DNA from: Flavobacteriales bacterium | Lineage (GTDB): Bacteria > Bacteroidota > Bacteroidia > Flavobacteriales_C > GCA-002722245 | Assembly (NCBI GenBank): GCA_947444925.1 | Contig: CANFBW010000004.1 | Location: 24,010 to 88,009 of the forward strand | DNA: 64,000 bases | Direction: 5' to 3' | Shown here: piece after piece, positions 1 through 9,388 of the stretch | Layout of the letters: every line of letters begins with the position of its first letter | How positions within the stretch are numbered: the first letter of the stretch is position 1 | Translations under genes and position numbers: made by a program | The notes under the pieces: generated by a model | Told to the model about the DNA's origin: nothing | Database searches by the model: none | Seen by the model: only the letters and a program-made list of their open reading frames with translations

Positions 1-1130
1 GAAAAGCCAATATCGGCTCCTGCGCCGAGCGCAATTTTTTTGTAGTTGAACAAGCTGTCGTAAACCTTTTTAATGAGGTCTCGCTCAGGAAAGGCCCATT
101 CAATGTTGAGTTTTAAAAAATTGGCGTCGTCTTCATTGTACAAAATCACTGATTTTGCCTTTGCGCCGTCTCTTCCTGCTCGGCCACTTTCTTGATAATA
201 TTCCTCCATGGCGCTAGGAATATGGTAATGAACGATGCTGCGTACATTGCCTTTGTCAATGCCCATGCCAAACGCAGAGGTGGCGATCATCCATTTGCTG
301 TCACTTTGTAACCAATTTTTGGCTGCTTTTTCTTTGTCTTTGGCGGGCAATCCAGCGTGGTATATTTCATGTGGAATGTCATGCTGCTCAAGAGTTTTTC
401 CCAATTGCTCACTGAGTTTTCTCTTGTTGACATAAATGATACCTGGCGCAGCCATGCGTTGCACGATGTTCAGAAGATCTCTCGATTTATTTTCGCTTTT
501 TTTCACGTAATACGAAAGCTGCGCACGCAAATATGAACCTTGAAAAACGGTTGCCTTTGGAATTTTCAGGAGTTCTAAAATGTCTTTTTGCACGGCAGGG
601 GTGCATGTGGCTGTAAGTGCCAAGCAAGGTGAGTTGGGATGCCACTCGCGCAATACCTGAATATTGAGATAGGCAGGGCGAAAATCGTGACCCCATTGTG
701 AAACGCAATGCGCTTCATCAATCACAAACAACGACACTTCCATTTGTTCAATTCTCGTTTTCAATAAAAAGGAGTTCAGGCGCTCGGGTGACAGAAATAA
801 AAATTTTACACCACCATATTTGCAGTTGTCGAGGGCAATATCAATTTGGTCGGAACGCATATTTCCGAAGATGCCTGCGACTTTGATATTGCGTTTTTGC
901 AGACCTTTCATTTGGTCGCTCATTAATGCGATAAGTGGACTCACAACGATCGTCACTCCAGGCAGCATTAAGCCCGGAATCTGGTAGCAAAGTGATTTTC
1001 CTGCGCCAGTAGGCAAAATGCCCAAGCTGTGTTTTCCACTCAAAACCGAGTAAATAATTTCTTCTTGGTAGGGTCGGAATTTCTGGTGCTGAAATACTTC
1101 TTGTAATATGTCGATAGGCGTGCTAGCCAT
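1..1130 (-). CDS. recQ: ATP-dependent DNA helicase RecQ (3' end beyond window)
   Basis: This is a superfamily 2 DNA helicase that unwinds DNA with 3'-5' polarity during recombination and repair. The reverse strand reads open from ATG at 1130 to the window edge. Motif I reads LPTGAGKSLCYQ. Motif II plus the aromatic-rich loop reads DEAHCVSQWGHDFRP, which is diagnostic of RecQ. Motif VI reads YYQESGRAGRDG. About 376 residues are visible; the zinc-binding, winged-helix and HRDC parts would lie outside. The start overlaps the end of the upstream NTPase gene by 8 nt, so the two are probably co-transcribed. Confidence 0.95.
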   Translation of the reverse strand, partial: MASTPIDILQEVFQHQKFRPYQEEIIYSVLSGKHSLGILPTGAGKSLCYQIPGLMLPGVTIVVSPLIALMSDQMKGLQKRNIKVAGIFGNMRSDQIDIALDNCKYGGVKFLFLSPERLNSFLLKTRIEQMEVSLFVIDEAHCVSQWGHDFRPAYLNIQVLREWHPNSPCLALTATCTPAVQKDILELLKIPKATVFQGSYLRAQLSYYVKKSENKSRDLLNIVQRMAAPGIIYVNKRKLSEQLGKTLEQHDIPHEIYHAGLPAKDKEKAAKNWLQSDSKWMIATSAFGMGIDKGNVRSIVHYHIPSAMEEYYQESGRAGRDGAKAKSVILYNEDDANFLKLNIEWAFPERDLIKKVYDSLFNYKKIALGAGADIGF

Positions 1131-1650
1131 GAATGTTTTGCAATATAAATTGAACGCGGTCTGCCACTTTAAGCGTCGGCACTTCAGTAACGTCGTAATT
1201 GAAATGTTGGTAGGTTTGCATCAATTGAGCATGAATAGTGCAGGCCTTTTCGTAAGTTTCTTGGCGTTCGTTGTCGGTGTTGTAGATTTCTGGCCAAGGA
1301 GGCGTAATAAATACTTTGCTGTTATAGCGGTGTTGCATAATGGCGCGCTGCAACGCTGCGAAAACGACTTGCTGTCCATGCACTTGGTAGGCCGCAATGT
1401 CGGGAATTGCTCTGTCGTAAAAATTGATTCCAGGTAAAGCTTTGCTGTGATTGAAGATTTGCAGAGGTAAAACTTTTTTACTGAATGCGTCAAGGTTTTT
1501 CCATGGCAGTACATCGCTGCCCGCAAGCAGTTCTTCTTTAATGACTTGGCGAGCTACCTCTTCGAAAGTATTAAAACCGAGCTCTTGAAGGTGCTCAAGA
1601 ATACTGGTTTTGCCAAATCCAGGTCCGCCTGTTAGGATGAATCTTTGCAT
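1123..1650 (-). CDS. P-loop AAA-type NTPase (AAA_28-like)
   Basis: A 175-residue single-domain nucleotide-binding protein. The Walker A motif GGPGFGKTS lies at residues 8-16, and a basic YDRAIPDIAAY segment follows near residue 80. This layout matches small predicted ATPases or kinases of the AAA_28 type. The substrate is unknown. It overlaps recQ by 8 nt, which suggests translational coupling and possibly a nucleic-acid or nucleotide-related role, though that is inference from position only. ATG start at 1650. Confidence 0.7.
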   Translation of the reverse strand: MQRFILTGGPGFGKTSILEHLQELGFNTFEEVARQVIKEELLAGSDVLPWKNLDAFSKKVLPLQIFNHSKALPGINFYDRAIPDIAAYQVHGQQVVFAALQRAIMQHRYNSKVFITPPWPEIYNTDNERQETYEKACTIHAQLMQTYQHFNYDVTEVPTLKVADRVQFILQNIHG

Positions 1651-1732
1651 AAGGCAAGTTAAACGTTAAAAAGGAAAAGGCAAACAAAAGCGACTTTGAT
1701 TTTCAGCGCATGGTGTAATTGTTTTGCATTGC

Positions 1733-2401
1733 TTATAAAACATTGATTTTTGCGAGGAGTTCCTTTTTTTTGTTTTCGCTAATTTTTAATTCATTGTCGT
1801 TGATGAAAACATAGTTGCCATGAATGTTGGAGATGTGGTCGAGGTTCACAATATGGGAGCGGTGAATACGCATAAAGTTCGTTTTTGGTAATATGCTTTG
1901 GATACTGTTGAGTGAGGTGTTGACGAGGTATTTGCTTATTTTGGTGAAAATCTCAATATAGTCGACAGCGCCTTTTACGTAGTTGATATCGTTGTGTGCG
2001 ATTTTGTGAATTTTACCATTCGATTTCACAAAAAGATAGTTGCTGTTGATTTCTGTATTTGCTGTGGCTTTGTGAACAGCTTTTACCAAATCCGAAAATA
2101 CAATTGGTTTGAGTAAATAGCTGCTGACCTTGAAATTGAAAACATCGTAAGCGTAGTTTTTGCTGGCGGTAGTGATGATCACAGGACACGTCAATTGCAT
2201 TGTGTTTAAAAAATCAACACCTGTCATCTTTGGTGTTTCAATGTCTAAAAATATCAAATCAAAAGAGTGATTTTTATATACTGCAAGGTAGTCCATGGGG
2301 TTGTCAAATTCGCCTTCGACTTTGATGTCACACATACTTTCAAGCAAGCCTTTAAGTTGCGCCCGTTGCAGCAGATCGTCTTCAATTATGATACATTTCA
2401 T
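1733..2401 (-). CDS. LytTR-family response regulator
   Basis: A 222-residue two-component regulator. The N-terminal receiver domain shows the acidic pair (IIEDD, residues 6-9), phospho-acceptor Asp53 in LIFLDIETP, and Lys98 in YLLKP. The C-terminal LytTR DNA-binding domain spans about residues 115-222 and has the typical MRIHRSHIVNLDHI stretch. The reading frame extends further upstream, but the start at 2401 (MKCIIIEDD) puts the receiver at the expected N-terminus. No histidine kinase gene is adjacent, so the partner is probably encoded elsewhere. It is divergent from the receiver protein at 2551. Confidence 0.88.
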   Translation of the reverse strand: MKCIIIEDDLLQRAQLKGLLESMCDIKVEGEFDNPMDYLAVYKNHSFDLIFLDIETPKMTGVDFLNTMQLTCPVIITTASKNYAYDVFNFKVSSYLLKPIVFSDLVKAVHKATANTEINSNYLFVKSNGKIHKIAHNDINYVKGAVDYIEIFTKISKYLVNTSLNSIQSILPKTNFMRIHRSHIVNLDHISNIHGNYVFINDNELKISENKKKELLAKINVL

Positions 2402-2550
2402 ATATATTTTTGTTTGACTACTACAAAAGTGTACCAACTCCCAGTTCACAGATAGCGCACTTTGCTTCGCAGAATATTGCAAGAGTAAAAGAAAAGTAAT
2501 TGTAATTTAAGTTTGAGAAAGCCCCGCATCGTTCAATTTTTATTAATGCG

Positions 2551-3078
2551 ATGGTAATAAAAGATAGTAGTAAAACTGAACGGAACGAGATTGTTTCGTT
2601 CCGTGATGGCTTTGTATTTGTAGTTGATGACAATCCTGTTTTTTTAGTTGTTTTGGAAGAGGAATTGAAAAGCATGCTTCCGGAGGCAAGAGTAATGACT
2701 TTCAGGACGGGTGAAGAATGCTTGAGCAACATCTACCTGGCACCATTTTTAATTGTACTTGATTACGATTTGTCAGCTGGTGATAAATATGGATTCAATG
2801 GCATAAAGGTTTTGCGCGAAATTAAAAAGAAAGTACCTGCAGCTGAAGTGGTGATGCTGTCGGGGCTCAATGACTTGAAAATCGTTGTTCGTTCTATGCA
2901 ATGTGGTGCCTTTGACTATGTGCTTAAGGGAGAAGGTGCGTTGGGAAATATGCGTAGCAAAGTTGGGCATGTCTTGCGCAAATTAAGAAAGAAAGAAGCG
3001 TATGGGGGATCCAAAGAATTAAAATGGTTTTTTAAATGGTTAAGTATTTCTTTATTTCTGTTCGAAACAGGTCTTTAA
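2551..3078 (+). CDS. Single-domain response regulator receiver protein
   Basis: A 175-residue protein with one receiver domain: acidic pair Asp26-Asp27 in VVDDNP, likely phospho-acceptor Asp71 in IVLDYDLSAGD, a Ser-Gly switch (MLSGLND) and Lys in VLKGEG. No DNA-binding output domain follows. Instead there is a basic stretch and a short hydrophobic C-terminus (FFKWLSISLFLF), possibly a membrane-interacting tail. The Hpt protein lies 34 bp downstream on the same strand, so phosphotransfer between the two products is plausible. Confidence 0.8.
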   Translation: MVIKDSSKTERNEIVSFRDGFVFVVDDNPVFLVVLEEELKSMLPEARVMTFRTGEECLSNIYLAPFLIVLDYDLSAGDKYGFNGIKVLREIKKKVPAAEVVMLSGLNDLKIVVRSMQCGAFDYVLKGEGALGNMRSKVGHVLRKLRKKEAYGGSKELKWFFKWLSISLFLFETGL

Positions 3079-3112
3079 CGTTGACTGCATTTTAATAAAT
3101 ACTGGTCTTGAA

Positions 3113-3463
3113 ATGAAAGAGGAGTCTCTATTTAATTACAACACATTGATGTTGTATGTTAATGGTAATAATGTGTTGGGTGAAAGAATCAAGAGGATGA
3201 TTGTAGCCGAAATCCCAAAGGATTTGGCTAAAATGGAGGCGGCCTTGCACAAGGAGGATTGGGGTTTTGTTGGCGCGATGGCACATAAAATAAAACCTAT
3301 CATTCAAATGTGCGGCAACAAAAAGCTTTACGATTGTGTGGAGTCTATTGAGAAGGACGGGAAGCAGCATTTAGCGCTGCATACAATGGATTCGCGTTTA
3401 CGTAATTTAAAATTGCAGATTGCACTATTGCTGACGGAAATTGAGCATCACACGCAATATTGA
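3113..3463 (+). CDS. Hpt-domain phosphotransfer protein
   Basis: A 116-residue all-helical protein with the Hpt signature around His58 (GAMAHKIKPIIQMCG). Hpt proteins carry phosphate between receiver domains in multistep phosphorelays. It sits right behind a stand-alone receiver gene and close to a LytTR regulator. With no kinase nearby, the three look like detached parts of one relay. The sequence supports the Hpt call; the relay order is inference. Confidence 0.75.
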   Translation: MKEESLFNYNTLMLYVNGNNVLGERIKRMIVAEIPKDLAKMEAALHKEDWGFVGAMAHKIKPIIQMCGNKKLYDCVESIEKDGKQHLALHTMDSRLRNLKLQIALLLTEIEHHTQY

Positions 3464-3472
3464 AAAGGATAT

Positions 3473-4996
3473 TTAAGGTTGTAAACGGAAGAGTAGTAAG
3501 TTTTTTTGAGCTCCCATTTTATGTTTGCTGAATTTAGAAATTTTGAAATTCTCATCTTTGAATACGATATATTCAGCGCCATTGATGATGGCTTTTTGAA
3601 TGACATTTTGACTTTCTTCAGAAGTGTCTGGAACGCTCCATCCCTGTCGTTGAAGAAAATAGAGGCCGCCATTAGGGGTCTGGTCGCCCACCACAATGAA
3701 TTTGGCCTTACTTGAAATGTTCAGCTTGTCTACACTGTTTTTTGCTCCTGCGAGCACTGAGCCAATTTCTGCAATGTCTTCTTTGTTTTCGTAGCGCGCC
3801 TTCAATTTGCTTGCCCCATAATTTAAACTAAGCATACAAATGGTGCCTAAAACGAGTTTTGTAACTATGCTTTTGAAAATGACAGGCCATTTGTTTTGAC
3901 AGGCGATAAAACCATTGGTGGCAATGAAAATTAGAGCTGGAATTAGAGCGATAAAATAGTAATCATGGTATTTGAATTGTGCGAAAAACAGAAAAAAATA
4001 ACATAGACTACCTAATGTTAAATACAAAGTGGTTATTGAGAAAAAAAGATTCAGTTTTTTATAGCAGAAAAGGCTTCCCATTGCCAATAAAGCAAATAGG
4101 TGAAAAGTGCTTTGATAGTAATATTTGTTATACCAGTAATAGTGCATATGGTCCCAAACAATGTCAATTTCAGTTTGTGTCATGTCCCAAATTGGCAGCG
4201 CGTGCACCAAGAAGACGGAGTTGTTGTTTGTCAAGTTGTAGTCGTACACGTAGATGTTCCATGCAAGCACGAGCATAAGACTTAGTGCAAAGAGCGTAAA
4301 TCCTGTTGCGTTATTTTTTATGCTCTTTAGTGGTTTTTTTTGAACGGCAAAATCTGCTGTAAATAGCGCAAGTACAGCAGCTATGGGATGGATAAAGAAG
4401 GTCACTTTTAATAATGCAGCCAAAGTAAAAAAGGTAAAACCTGCAACAAGTTTTTTGTTGCTTTGCACTGCTCTGTATGCGAAGAAGTAGTACCACGCCA
4501 TAAGCGTAAATCCGATGGCGCTGGCATCAGGCAAAAAATTATTGGAGTAGTACAACAGCACTGTGGAAGAAAAAAATAGAAAGCAAAAAACAATGGCGTA
4601 AAAAATGTCTTTTAGCAGTAGGATGAGTAATTTGAACAGGAAGAAGAAACCGAATGAAACAATGCTCAGCGTGAGTAATCTTAACATAAATTCATGTTCG
4701 CCAAAGAGAAGGTAGCTTAGTGCCGTCAGGTAGTATAGAATAGGAAATTCAGAAGCTGCTTTTCCATCGGTACTTTGCAAATTGAAAACTTGTGGTTCAA
4801 AAAAATGGAAGCCGTTTTTGTAGTAGTTGGAGACGAATGACAGTCCGTCGGTTTGGCGAATGAAGTGAATGCCTTGGGGTCGCAAAAATAAGATGTGATG
4901 GAAATCTAAAATAAAGTACAAGCTGCCCAGCAGCAAGCAAAACAAAATGACGGGGTGTTTTTCGAAATATTGAAAAAAACGATTCGGTATTTTCAT
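3473..4996 (-). CDS. GT-C family membrane glycosyltransferase (GT39/ArnT-like)
   Basis: A 507-residue polytopic membrane protein with roughly ten to twelve hydrophobic segments. After the first TM helix there is a polar loop with RQTDGLSF and a following SEFPILYY motif. This is the periplasmic acidic-loop arrangement of GT-C enzymes that move sugars from polyprenyl-phosphate carriers to lipids or proteins. The C-terminal ~100 residues are soluble. Donor and acceptor cannot be deduced. It lies downstream of the serC-serA-uvrB gene run on the same strand but 63 bp away. Confidence 0.7.
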   Translation of the reverse strand: MKIPNRFFQYFEKHPVILFCLLLGSLYFILDFHHILFLRPQGIHFIRQTDGLSFVSNYYKNGFHFFEPQVFNLQSTDGKAASEFPILYYLTALSYLLFGEHEFMLRLLTLSIVSFGFFFLFKLLILLLKDIFYAIVFCFLFFSSTVLLYYSNNFLPDASAIGFTLMAWYYFFAYRAVQSNKKLVAGFTFFTLAALLKVTFFIHPIAAVLALFTADFAVQKKPLKSIKNNATGFTLFALSLMLVLAWNIYVYDYNLTNNNSVFLVHALPIWDMTQTEIDIVWDHMHYYWYNKYYYQSTFHLFALLAMGSLFCYKKLNLFFSITTLYLTLGSLCYFFLFFAQFKYHDYYFIALIPALIFIATNGFIACQNKWPVIFKSIVTKLVLGTICMLSLNYGASKLKARYENKEDIAEIGSVLAGAKNSVDKLNISSKAKFIVVGDQTPNGGLYFLQRQGWSVPDTSEESQNVIQKAIINGAEYIVFKDENFKISKFSKHKMGAQKNLLLFRLQP

Positions 4997-5059
4997 TTTA
5001 CGGCTATTGAGGAAGAGGTAAAAGTAGGTGTAAATTTTGCTTTTCAGAGTGGTTCTTTT

Positions 5060-5254
5060 TCAATTGTGGGCTTTTTCTTTTAAGCCTTTTCTGCAACTGT
5101 AAATTCCTAATCCTATCAGTGCGAAGCTAAGGGTGAATCCCAAAAAACCGAAATTGTCCTTTTCCTTTAATGCGTAAATAGTAATGCCAACACTTATCGC
5201 TATGCCGAGCGTGATTAAGAGTATTCCAGCAAAACACATTGTGATTTTATACAT
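5060..5254 (-). CDS. Small two-helix membrane protein
   Basis: A 64-residue protein with two hydrophobic segments (about residues 5-27 and 36-55) separated by KEKDN and ending in a basic tail (CRKGLKEKAHN). The family was not recognised. It starts 3 bp after the uvrB stop codon on the same strand, which supports it being a real, co-transcribed gene. Confidence 0.5.
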   Translation of the reverse strand: MYKITMCFAGILLITLGIAISVGITIYALKEKDNFGFLGFTLSFALIGLGIYSCRKGLKEKAHN

Positions 5255-5257
5255 TGC

Positions 5258-7279
5258 TTATTTTGTTTTTTCTTTCATCTTGTCCTTCATTGCAAATAAC
5301 TCATCTCGGTATTTTGCGGCAGCCATGAAGTCCAATTCCTTGGCGGCTTTTTCCATTGCTTTTTGAGTTTGTGCAATTGCTTTTTCTAGTTGAGCAGCGG
5401 TCATGAATGCAATGATAGGATCGGCAGCCAATGCTGGTTTGGCTGGTTCAGTGTACACTTTTTTGTTTTGGAAATTGAGTACGGATTTGTGCTCCATAAT
5501 TTCTTCGCGGGTTTTGCTCATGCCGGTAGGTGTGATGCCGTGTTTTTCATTGTAAGCAAGTTGTATGGCGCGACGGCGATTGGTTTCGTTGATGGTTTTT
5601 TCCATCGATTCAGTGATTTTGTCGGCATACATGATCACACGTCCGTTCACATTTCGCGCCGCCCTGCCAACGGTTTGTGTAAGCGATCGTTCAGAACGTA
5701 AAAAGCCTTCCTTGTCGGCATCTAAAATGGCAACGAAAGAAACTTCAGGCAAGTCTAAGCCTTCTCTCAGTAAGTTAACACCCACCAGCACGTGGATATC
5801 GCCCATACGCAGTTGGCGCAGGATTTCAACGCGCTCCATTGTGTCAACATCGGAATGGATGTAGCGACAGGCGATGTTGAGGTTGGCGATATATTTGGTG
5901 AGTTCTTCGGCCATTCTTTTGGTAAGTGTGGTGACCAAAATGCGTTCTCCTTTTTTTACAGTTTCGTCAATTTCTTCGAGCAGATCGTCAACTTGATTCA
6001 GGCTGGGACGCACGGTAATCAATGGATCAAGCAGGCCGGTAGGACGAATGATTTGCTCTACAATAACGCCTTCTGATTTTTCAAGTTCGTAGTCGGCAGG
6101 TGTTGCGCTGACATATATGGTGTTGTTGAGTAGCGTTTCGAATTCTTCGTATTTCAACGGACGGTTGTCAAGAGCGGCTGGTAGCCGAAAGCCATATTCA
6201 ACCAGATTCGTTTTTCGTGAACGGTCACCGCCATACATCGCCCGAATTTGTGGAAGTGTGACGTGGCTCTCGTCGATGATCATTAAAAAATCTTTTGGAA
6301 AATAATCCATCAAACAGAAAGGGCGTGAATTGGCCACGCGTCCGTCCATATAACGTGAATAATTCTCTATACCTGAGCAGTAGCCCAATTCGCGCATCAT
6401 CTCCAAGTCATATTCTACGCGTTCTTTGATGCGCTCCGCTTCAATAAATTTGCCTTCCGATTTAAAAAATTCGTACTGCTTCATCATGTCGTCTTGAATC
6501 TCATACAGCGCACCATTCATTCGTTCTTTATTGGTTACAAAGATGGTAGCAGGGTAGAGGGTGAGTTGTTCAACAACTTCTATTTTGTGTCCGCTAATGG
6601 GGTCGAAAGCATAGATTTCTTCAATTTCATCTCCCCAAAAACTGAAGCGATAGGCGTGGTCTAAGTAAGCTGGAAAAATATCAATGGTATCGCCGCGCAC
6701 TTTGAAATTACCTCTTTCAATAGGCATTTCGGTGCGTGAGTATAAACTGTCGACAAACTTTCGCAGTAATTTATTGCGCGCAATGACTTCTCCTTTTTTA
6801 ATGGTGAAAGTATTTTCAGTGAAGTCGGCTGGGTTTCCCATTCCGTAAATGCACGATACAGAGCAAACCACAATTACGTCACGTCTTCCCGATAATAAAA
6901 TGGAAGAGGTTGCTAAGCGCAGTTTTTCAATTTCTTTATTGATCGACAGGTCTTTTTCAATGTAGGTTCCTGTTACAGGAAGATAAGCTTCGGGTTGATA
7001 GTAGTCGTAGTACGATACAAAATATTCAACGGCATTGTTGGGGAAAAACTGTTTGAATTCTCCGTACAGTTGCGCTGCCAAAGTTTTGTTGTGACTTAAA
7101 ATTAAAGTAGGGCGCTGCAATTGTTGTATCACGTTGGCCATTGTGAATGTTTTTCCTGACCCAGTAACGCCTTGCAATGTTTGAAACTCAACATCATTGC
7201 GAATGCCTTCGACCAATTGGCGAATGGCTTCGGGCTGATCACCCGTTGGCTGGTATTCTGAGGTGAGTTCGAAATCCAC
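5258..7279 (-). CDS. uvrB: Excinuclease ABC subunit UvrB
   Basis: The central helicase-like subunit of nucleotide excision repair, which loads onto damage with UvrA and recruits UvrC. At 673 residues it is full length. Walker A GVTGSGKT is at residues 37-44. The beta-hairpin region YYDYYQPEAYLP, the DEAD-type box IIDESHVT and helicase motif VI (QTVGRAARN) are present, and a C-terminal UVR domain (LDFMAAAKYRDEL) closes the protein. The start is a GTG at 7279, 2 bp after the serA stop codon; no in-frame ATG fits better. It is the third gene of the serC-serA-uvrB run. Confidence 0.96.
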   Translation of the reverse strand: MDFELTSEYQPTGDQPEAIRQLVEGIRNDVEFQTLQGVTGSGKTFTMANVIQQLQRPTLILSHNKTLAAQLYGEFKQFFPNNAVEYFVSYYDYYQPEAYLPVTGTYIEKDLSINKEIEKLRLATSSILLSGRRDVIVVCSVSCIYGMGNPADFTENTFTIKKGEVIARNKLLRKFVDSLYSRTEMPIERGNFKVRGDTIDIFPAYLDHAYRFSFWGDEIEEIYAFDPISGHKIEVVEQLTLYPATIFVTNKERMNGALYEIQDDMMKQYEFFKSEGKFIEAERIKERVEYDLEMMRELGYCSGIENYSRYMDGRVANSRPFCLMDYFPKDFLMIIDESHVTLPQIRAMYGGDRSRKTNLVEYGFRLPAALDNRPLKYEEFETLLNNTIYVSATPADYELEKSEGVIVEQIIRPTGLLDPLITVRPSLNQVDDLLEEIDETVKKGERILVTTLTKRMAEELTKYIANLNIACRYIHSDVDTMERVEILRQLRMGDIHVLVGVNLLREGLDLPEVSFVAILDADKEGFLRSERSLTQTVGRAARNVNGRVIMYADKITESMEKTINETNRRRAIQLAYNEKHGITPTGMSKTREEIMEHKSVLNFQNKKVYTEPAKPALAADPIIAFMTAAQLEKAIAQTQKAMEKAAKELDFMAAAKYRDELFAMKDKMKEKTK

Positions 7280-7281
7280 TT

Positions 7282-8229
7282 TTATTTTTTACTTAAGGCG
7301 ATGATTTTTCGCGCCAATTCATTGGCTATTTTTTCTTGAGCTTCGATGGTCGACGCGCCCAAGTGCGGCGTGATGGATGTATCAGGGTGTTGCAATAATT
7401 TCGCGTCAATATCAGTGCTAAACACGTCCAACGCAGCATGCGCCACCTGCCCCGACTGCAGCGCGGCTAAAAGTGCTGCTTCGTCAATATTTCCACTGCG
7501 TGAGGTATTGACGAAGGTGACACCTTTTTTCATTTGGGCAAAAATTTCGGCGGTGACTACTGGTTGATCGTTTAACGGAAGGTGCAGCGAAATAATATCG
7601 CATTGCGCCAAGAAATCATTCAACGGAGAAATAGGTATTTTGATGTCGAGTGCTGTGTCAAAAAATTCCAAGGTGAATTCCACCTCTGTTTTGCTGGGGT
7701 GGTAGGCCAGTACTTCCATGCCAAAGGACAGCGCCAATTTCATTACTTCACAGCCAATGCGGCCACAGCCCCAAACGCCAATGGTTTTTCCTTTGAGTTC
7801 GCGACCCTGCGACAGTTCTTTTTTTAGTTCCTTGATTTGTTCGGGATGCTCATTTATGCGCACGTTACTGGTGCTTACAAAACGGTAAGTCGACAGCAAG
7901 TGAGCGAACACCAGTTCGGCAACAGCTGTGGTAGATGCGCCGGGGGTGTTGAAAGTCAAAATGCCTAGTTCATCGGCTGCTTTTTCGTCGATGTTGTCCA
8001 TGCCCACACCGCCACGGCCCACCATTTTTAATGAAGAACATCCTTCCATTACTTCTCGTGTCACCTGTGTGGCGCTTCGCACAAGCAATACGTTGATGTT
8101 GTTTTGTTGTATGAAAGCGATCAAGTCTTGCTCTTTGTACGCTCCTACATACAGCGTGAATCCGGCGGCTTTCAGTAAAGAAATTCCGACGGGGTGAAAG
8201 TCGTCGTTGATCAGTATATTGAATTTCAT
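7282..8229 (-). CDS. serA: D-3-phosphoglycerate dehydrogenase
   Basis: First committed enzyme of serine synthesis, oxidising 3-phosphoglycerate with NAD+. About 315 residues. The Rossmann motif IGVWGCGRIG is near residue 150, NTSRSGNIDE carries the active-site Arg, and PHLGASTIEAQ contains the catalytic His. No C-terminal ACT domain is present, so it is a short-form enzyme that probably lacks serine feedback through ACT. Its ATG overlaps the serC TGA (TGATG), indicating translational coupling with the next enzyme of the same pathway. Confidence 0.9.
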   Translation of the reverse strand: MKFNILINDDFHPVGISLLKAAGFTLYVGAYKEQDLIAFIQQNNINVLLVRSATQVTREVMEGCSSLKMVGRGGVGMDNIDEKAADELGILTFNTPGASTTAVAELVFAHLLSTYRFVSTSNVRINEHPEQIKELKKELSQGRELKGKTIGVWGCGRIGCEVMKLALSFGMEVLAYHPSKTEVEFTLEFFDTALDIKIPISPLNDFLAQCDIISLHLPLNDQPVVTAEIFAQMKKGVTFVNTSRSGNIDEAALLAALQSGQVAHAALDVFSTDIDAKLLQHPDTSITPHLGASTIEAQEKIANELARKIIALSKK

Positions 8230-9305
8230 CAAGCGTGTTTTTTAGCCATGTCACGCATTGCGTCCACCAAAGCCTGAACGCTTTCAATAGGCATTGCATT
8301 ATAGATGGAAGCTCTGTAACCGCCCACACTGCGGTGACCTTCTATGCCGCTGAGATTTCGTTCTTTTGCCATTTGTGAAAATTCAGGTTCCAGTGATGGA
8401 TCTTTCATTACAAAAGTGACGTTCATCAAAGATCGGTCTTCTTTGGCAGCGGTTCCCAAGAAAAGTGGATTGCTATCGATTTCATCGTATAGGAGTTTGC
8501 CTTTCTTTTCATTGATGGCTTCCATTGCAGCAATACCGCCTAAATTTTTCAGCCATTCCATGGTCAACATACAGGTGTATATTGAAAAGCAAGGAGGGGT
8601 ATTGAACATGGATTCATTGTCAATATGCGTGGTGTAATCCAGCATTGTTGGTATTTTACGTCCACTTTTGCCGAAGATTCCTTTTTTTGAAATCACCAGA
8701 GTAACTCCCGCTGGCCCCATGTTTTTTTGTGCTCCAGCGTATATTAAATCGAATTTACTAACGTCGATTACCTTGCTCATCAGGTCTGAAGACATGTCGC
8801 AAACCAATGGCACTGAAGTCTCCGGAAAAGATTTCAATTGCGTTCCGTAAATGGTATTGTTTGAGGTAAGGTGCAAGTAGCTTAAATCAGAAGGAATGCT
8901 ATAGTCCTTTGGCACATAAGAGAAGTTTTTGTCTTTTGAAGAAGCAACTTGAATAGTTTCGCCATAGAATTCAGCTTCTTTCACAGCCTTGCTTGCCCAA
9001 ACACCGGTGTTGAGGTAGCCCACTTTTCCGCCAACAGGCAAAAGGTTTTGCGGCAACATAGTGAATTGCAAACTTGCGCCTCCCTGCAAGAAGGAAATAT
9101 CGTAGTTGTCGGGAACATTTAGCAATTCGCGCACTAGGGCAAAAGATTTGTCCATTACCGCCACAAAATCTTTGCTGCGGTGCGACATCTCAATGATGGA
9201 TAGGCCGCTGTTGTTGTATTCTATCACTGCCTCGGCAGCTTTTTGCATTACTTCCTTGGGCAAGATGCAGGGGCCTGCACTGAAATTGTGAACGTATTTT
9301 TTCAT
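8229..9305 (-). CDS. serC: Phosphoserine aminotransferase
   Basis: A PLP-dependent transaminase that converts 3-phosphohydroxypyruvate to phosphoserine, the step after SerA. The 358-residue length is typical. It starts HNFSAGPCILP, has FLQGGASLQF for phosphate binding, and PLP-binding Lys194 in AGAQKNMGPAG. It leads the serC-serA-uvrB operon. A matching promoter lies just upstream (9323-9353). Confidence 0.95.
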   Translation of the reverse strand: MKKYVHNFSAGPCILPKEVMQKAAEAVIEYNNSGLSIIEMSHRSKDFVAVMDKSFALVRELLNVPDNYDISFLQGGASLQFTMLPQNLLPVGGKVGYLNTGVWASKAVKEAEFYGETIQVASSKDKNFSYVPKDYSIPSDLSYLHLTSNNTIYGTQLKSFPETSVPLVCDMSSDLMSKVIDVSKFDLIYAGAQKNMGPAGVTLVISKKGIFGKSGRKIPTMLDYTTHIDNESMFNTPPCFSIYTCMLTMEWLKNLGGIAAMEAINEKKGKLLYDEIDSNPLFLGTAAKEDRSLMNVTFVMKDPSLEPEFSQMAKERNLSGIEGHRSVGGYRASIYNAMPIESVQALVDAMRDMAKKHA

Positions 9306-9322
9306 AATAATATATTGTGGGG

Positions 9323-9353
9323 TGAAATTACTGCATTGCTATGGAAAGACAAA
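9323..9353 (-). promoter_or_regulatory. Promoter of serC-serA-uvrB
   Basis: Read on the minus strand, TTTG (9353-9350) is followed after exactly 19 nt by TAATTTCA (9330-9323). This matches the Bacteroidota primary-sigma pattern TTTG-N19-TAnnTTTG except for the last two bases of the -7 box. The serC ATG lies 18 nt downstream. Confidence 0.55.
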
Positions 9354-9388
9354 GGCTTTTTCTGCTACTTTTACGAAAAATAAATATT

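Noticed and set aside
5390..6076. Plus-strand frames of about 95-105 residues
   Set aside because: Shadows of uvrB on the other strand, without start signals or domains.
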